In this document: positions 6,213 to 8,498 of the stretch, in pieces | How the letters are laid out: every line of letters begins with the position of its first letter | Numbering within the stretch: the first letter of the stretch is position 1 | Assembly: GCA_937973575.1 (NCBI GenBank) | Contig: CALJKH010000063.1 | Location: forward strand, 1 to 8,498 | Length of the DNA stretch: 8,498 bases | From: an uncultured Solirubrobacterales bacterium | Lineage (GTDB): Bacteria > Actinomycetota > Thermoleophilia > Solirubrobacterales > Solirubrobacteraceae | Direction of reading: 5' to 3' | Program-made: the position numbers and the translations under genes | Notes under the pieces: generated by a model | The model's database searches: none | What the model was told of the DNA's origin: nothing | The model's input: only the letters and a program-made list of their open reading frames with translations

Positions 6213-6963
6213 GGCTGGGAAGTCAACCGGGCAACTCGCTTGGCGCCAGTACAGGCTTGAGCGAAAGCTGTTCTGGCGTAACCCGTCAGCTGCCTTCTTC
6301 AACCTGCTCCTCCCCCTCCTGCTGCTACTTCTGTTCGGAGCGGTCTTCTCGGGCAACAAGACCTACATCAATGTCATCGTCCCCGGCATCGCCGGAATGG
6401 GCGTAATGGCCTCCACCTTCTCTGCCCTTGCCTTCAACCTCACCTTCCTCCGCGAGCAAGGCGTGCTTAAGCGCATGCGCGGGACTCCAATGCCGCCTGC
6501 CGCATACCTCGGCGGCCTGCTCGCCAATGCAGTCACCAACGCTGTCATTCAGTTGACTGTGGTGATCCTTGTCGCCCGTTTCGGCTTCGGAATTGGCTGG
6601 CCCAAGAACTGGCTTGAACTGATCATCTTTGTCGGCTTTGGAGTCTCAGTCTTCGGGGCCCTCGGCGTGGCGTTCTCCCATGTAATTCCAAGCTTCGACG
6701 CCGCGCCCGCCTATGTGAACGCTGTGTTCCTGCCTGTGATCTTCATCAGCGGCGTCTTCTACGACACAAACACCGCACCAGCGTTCCTCACGGAGATCGC
6801 GAGAATCCTGCCCCTCACCCACCTGATTGACGGCCTCTCGGCGGCGATGGTCTCTGGCGACCCAATCTCCACACAAATGGGCTCCCTCGGAGTCCTTGCG
6901 CTCTGGGGCGCCTTCGGACTGTTCTTCGCTATCCGCGGCTTCAGCTGGGACGACGGGTCTTAA
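6205..6963 (+). CDS. ABC-2 type permease
   Basis: 252 residues and the membrane partner of the preceding ATPase. After a short basic N-terminus (QYRLERKLFWRNPSAAFF) come about six hydrophobic segments: roughly 30-49, 57-80, 105-129, 136-158, 168-187 and 229-245. This is the usual ABC-2 fold. The loop REQGVLKRMRGTPMPP (about 83-98) is the conserved cytoplasmic coupling region of the family, and LPLTHLIDGL near residue 210 is also typical. The ATG at 6205 overlaps the ATPase gene by eight bases and is preceded by GAGGAGG at 6189-6195 with nine bases of spacing. A longer in-frame version from 6124 would lie inside the ATPase gene and is rejected. Two such half-transporters plus two ATPases should form the exporter. 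Drug, lipid or polysaccharide export are all possible. Its TAA shares bases with the stop of the opposing acetyltransferase gene. Confidence 0.88.
   Translation: MSKAGKSTGQLAWRQYRLERKLFWRNPSAAFFNLLLPLLLLLLFGAVFSGNKTYINVIVPGIAGMGVMASTFSALAFNLTFLREQGVLKRMRGTPMPPAAYLGGLLANAVTNAVIQLTVVILVARFGFGIGWPKNWLELIIFVGFGVSVFGALGVAFSHVIPSFDAAPAYVNAVFLPVIFISGVFYDTNTAPAFLTEIARILPLTHLIDGLSAAMVSGDPISTQMGSLGVLALWGAFGLFFAIRGFSWDDGS
6960..6963. other. shared palindromic stop (TTAA) of two convergent genes
   Basis: TTAA gives TAA on both strands: 6961-6963 ends the permease and the complement of 6960-6962 ends the acetyltransferase. This is the same four-base tail-to-tail overlap as at 3927-3930, but with a different palindrome. 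Confidence 0.9.
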
Positions 6964-7562
6964 GCGAAAACCCAGTTCGCTGGAACCTCGCCACTTATCT
7001 CAGCGGAAGTTGCAGCAAGGGGGCCAGCTGGGTACTCCTCACGGAGGATTGAGCCGACCATAAGGTCGTACCACTTGTCTCCATGAAGGTGGAAGTGGCG
7101 AAGGACGCCTTCCTCGGTAAAGCCAACCTTCTTGAGGGCCCCGCGCGAACGCTCATTGGTGACAGCTGCGTAGACGCCAAGACGCTCAACACCCATCGCA
7201 TTGAAGGCGAGGGCCGCCATAAGCGCCTTGGACTCTGTGTTGACGCCCGTGCCCCAGTGGTCGCGGTGAAGCCAGGTGCCGATGATTACGCTGCGGTCAC
7301 GGGGCCGCGGCTCGGTGTAGGCAGTTACTCCCAAGATTTCGTCGCCACGCGTAACGAGGAAGCCAAGCTCCTCCCCGCTCGCAACCTGCCCAGCCATTCC
7401 GGCGATGAAGCGCTCAGCCTGACCGACCTCGGTGTATGGCCCCCACGACAGGTACTTCGTTGTCTCAACGTCACTTCCGATCTGAAACAGGCCTGCAGCA
7501 TCGGCTTCGCTCGCGAAGCGGAGGGTGAGTGTTGGTCCAGTAATGGCCAGAGGCTCTGCCAT
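6960..7562 (-). CDS. GNAT family N-acetyltransferase, RimJ/RimL type
   Basis: 200 residues with the Acetyltransf_3 layout: it moves an acetyl group from acetyl-CoA to an amine such as a protein N-terminus or a small molecule. The first strand carries TLTLRFASEADAAGL (11-25). The acetyl-CoA loop is RDHWGTG (100-106) in the R/Q-x-x-G-x-G/A form. The block LGVYAAVTNERSRGALKKVG (128-147) and the end FHLHGDKWYDLMVGSILREE (157-176) match the RimJ/RimL group, including the W-x-D strand. About 24 Ala/Pro-rich residues follow the domain. The start ATG at 7562 is supported by a leaderless-type -10 box exactly six bases upstream. It faces the ABC permease gene tail to tail and diverges from the 23-residue repeat gene with a gap of 58 bases. 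The real target is unknown; the neighbouring repeat protein is only a guess. Confidence 0.88.
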   Translation of the reverse strand: MAEPLAITGPTLTLRFASEADAAGLFQIGSDVETTKYLSWGPYTEVGQAERFIAGMAGQVASGEELGFLVTRGDEILGVTAYTEPRPRDRSVIIGTWLHRDHWGTGVNTESKALMAALAFNAMGVERLGVYAAVTNERSRGALKKVGFTEEGVLRHFHLHGDKWYDLMVGSILREEYPAGPLAATSAEISGEVPANWVFA

Positions 7563-7568
7563 GGCTTG

Positions 7569-7574
7569 ATCCTA
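7569..7574 (-). promoter_or_regulatory. leaderless-type -10 box for the GNAT gene
   Basis: On the minus strand TAGGAT is followed by exactly six bases (CAAGCC) and then ATG. This is the same box-to-start spacing as at the thioesterase gene. No Shine-Dalgarno is seen. A convincing -35 is missing; TGGTCG about 17 bases upstream is a poor match. Confidence 0.55.
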
Positions 7575-7603
7575 CGGGGCTTTGCTGACCTCGACCAGCC
7601 CCG
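7575..7603. repeat. inverted repeat in the GNAT / repeat-protein divergent region
   Basis: CGGGGCT (7575-7581) and AGCCCCG (7597-7603) are perfect 7-base inverted arms separated by 15 bases. The pair fills most of the 58-base gap between the two divergent starts and directly abuts the GNAT -10 box. It could be a regulator site or a hairpin in the leader of the repeat-protein gene. There is no T-tract, so it is not an intrinsic terminator. Chance is possible in GC-rich DNA. Confidence 0.35.
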
Positions 7604-7620
7604 GGATGCGTAAAACAACC

Positions 7621-8498
7621 ATGGACACAATCCGAGCAGAAGGAATCGAAATCGTTGATGCGGAAGGTCAGGTGCGGATTCGCATCGGAGTTGACGAAAC
7701 CGCCAGCGCCACCATTGAACTCGCCGACTCGTCAGGCGTCGTTAGGTCGAAGGTGCGCGTAGCTGAGGATGGAGCGGCAGCTGTTGAACTCCGCGGATCC
7801 GCAGGCCAGATGCGAACCATGCTCGGAGTCGGCGCAAAAGACGACCAAGCCGCCAGCATCGAGTTCCTAGACGGGGCTGGAGCTTCACGGGTCAGCGTTG
7901 GCTCGTGGGCTGACGGCTCTGCTTCAATCGCGATCAGCGATGCATCCGGCGGGCGCAGGCTTGTCGCAGGAACCTCACCAGACGGTGACGCATCGATTGA
8001 CATGCTTGACGCGGACGGGGCACATCGCCTCTCACTTGGCCAGCCAACCGCAGCCCCAACAGGGCTGATGCTTTGGGACCCAAATGGCAAGCTGCGGGCA
8101 CTAATTGCCCATGGACCTGAGCCAGACCGTTCAGCCTCAGTTGAGTTCTGGGATCCAGACGGCGCCTACCGAGCTGGGTTTGGCCACTGGCCCAATGGTG
8201 CCACCGGCATTGAGTTGCTTGATCCGCGTGGAACGCTGCGAGCAAGAGTTGGCGAACGACCCGACGGAGCTACAAGCGTCGAGCTGAGCGATCGCAAGGG
8301 CTCCTTCCGCGCTGGCCTCGGACAGTGGCCCAACGGGTCTGCAGGGGTTGAGATGTGGGACTCCAACCAAACCAACCGTGCGCGGCTCGGAGTTTGGGAG
8401 GACGGAACGAGCGGGCTTGAGATCTCTGACCCGAACGGCGCAAACCGCACCCGCCTTGGGCAACGGCCCGATGATTCGACAACTCTTGACTTCTGGGA
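7621..8498 (+). CDS. protein built entirely of 23-residue beta-type repeats (3' end outside window)
   Basis: Frame 1 is open from the ATG at 7621 to the window edge, giving 292 codons and no stop. Nearly all of it is tandem repeats: units start at residues 4, 27, 50, 75, 98, 121, 144, 169, 192, 215, 238 and 261, with a thirteenth begun at 284. Ten units have 23 residues and two (from 50 and 144) have 25. Within a unit, position 6 is mostly aliphatic, 7 usually Glu, 10 Asp in 11 of 12, 13 Gly in 11 of 12, 16 Arg in 12 of 12, and 20 Gly in 10 of 12. Each unit looks like two short strands (VELWD, RARLG) with two turns, so a solenoid or stacked-hairpin sheet is likely. No signal peptide, helix or enzyme motif is seen. 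An in-frame ATG at 7606 is an alternative start; neither has a Shine-Dalgarno. Function unknown. Confidence 0.85.
   Translation, partial: MDTIRAEGIEIVDAEGQVRIRIGVDETASATIELADSSGVVRSKVRVAEDGAAAVELRGSAGQMRTMLGVGAKDDQAASIEFLDGAGASRVSVGSWADGSASIAISDASGGRRLVAGTSPDGDASIDMLDADGAHRLSLGQPTAAPTGLMLWDPNGKLRALIAHGPEPDRSASVEFWDPDGAYRAGFGHWPNGATGIELLDPRGTLRARVGERPDGATSVELSDRKGSFRAGLGQWPNGSAGVEMWDSNQTNRARLGVWEDGTSGLEISDPNGANRTRLGQRPDDSTTLDFW
7630..8469 (+). repeat. twelve tandem 69/75-nt coding repeats
   Basis: These bases encode the twelve complete units of the repeat protein: ten of 69 nt and two of 75 nt (from 7768 and 8050). The units are alike at protein level but differ freely at third codon positions; for example the invariant arginine uses CGG, AGG, CGA, CGT and CGC. 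This points to old duplications held by selection on the protein rather than recent slippage. The two 25-residue units carry their extra two residues after position 20, in the turn. Confidence 0.85.

Noticed and set aside
7668..8463. Minus-strand open frames opposite the repeat gene
   Set aside because: They only mirror the repeat in another frame (Ser/Pro/Ala-rich). The plus frame shows the strict 23-residue pattern with invariant Arg and runs the whole length.
7630..8469. CRISPR array or recent tandem DNA repeat
   Set aside because: The period is 69 nt but nucleotide identity between units is low, there are no identical repeats with unique spacers, and the region is an unbroken coding frame.
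7621..8498. MORN or YwqK-type repeats, or Asp-box propeller, as identity for the repeat protein
   Set aside because: MORN repeats have a similar length but need Tyr/Gly/Trp patterns (YxGxW, NGxxxGxG) not seen here, and Asp-boxes need S-x-D-x-G-x-x-W. The likeness is in size and turn residues only.

Overview
The window reads as a piece of a moderately GC-rich actinobacterial chromosome. The signs are GTG starts, tightly packed genes, a multidomain acyl-CoA reductase of the mycobacterial AcrA1 / Marinobacter type, and promoters of the leaderless kind (TANNNT six bases before the start codon). The C-terminal fragment at the left edge and its overlap with a crotonase gene remind me of Thermoleophilia (Solirubrobacterales-like). 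That placement rests on memory and was not tested. No tRNA, rRNA, insertion sequence, CRISPR array or prophage gene was seen.

Layout, left to right. (1) 1-3930, plus strand: the end of a small membrane protein, then a lipid block. The block is an enoyl-CoA hydratase (228-1019), a two-domain alcohol-forming fatty acyl-CoA reductase (1064-3043) and a double-hotdog acyl-CoA thioesterase (3070-3930). All three act on acyl-CoA thioesters, so the block probably sets the balance between beta-oxidation, fatty alcohol (wax-type lipid) formation and free acid release. A 23-bp near-perfect palindrome lies just before the reductase, and a leaderless-type -10 box lies before the thioesterase. (2) 3927-5213, minus strand: a protein of about 428 residues with a Flp/TadE-like class III prepilin N-terminus and a large unrecognised body. 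(3) 5325-6963, plus strand: an ABC exporter made of an ATPase and an ABC-2 permease, overlapping by 8 bases and transcribed away from the prepilin-like gene. (4) 6960-7562, minus strand: a RimJ/RimL-type GNAT acetyltransferase with its own leaderless-type promoter. (5) 7621 to the right edge, plus strand: an open-ended gene made entirely of 23-residue repeats, 12 complete units plus part of a thirteenth, with one arginine kept in every complete unit. It runs off the window.

Both convergent gene pairs end on a shared four-base palindrome (CTAG at 3927-3930, TTAA at 6960-6963), so each pair reads its stop codons from the same bases and has no room for a terminator between the genes. The least explained items are the 23-residue repeat protein, the prepilin-like protein that has no Tad machinery nearby, and the palindrome in the lipid block.
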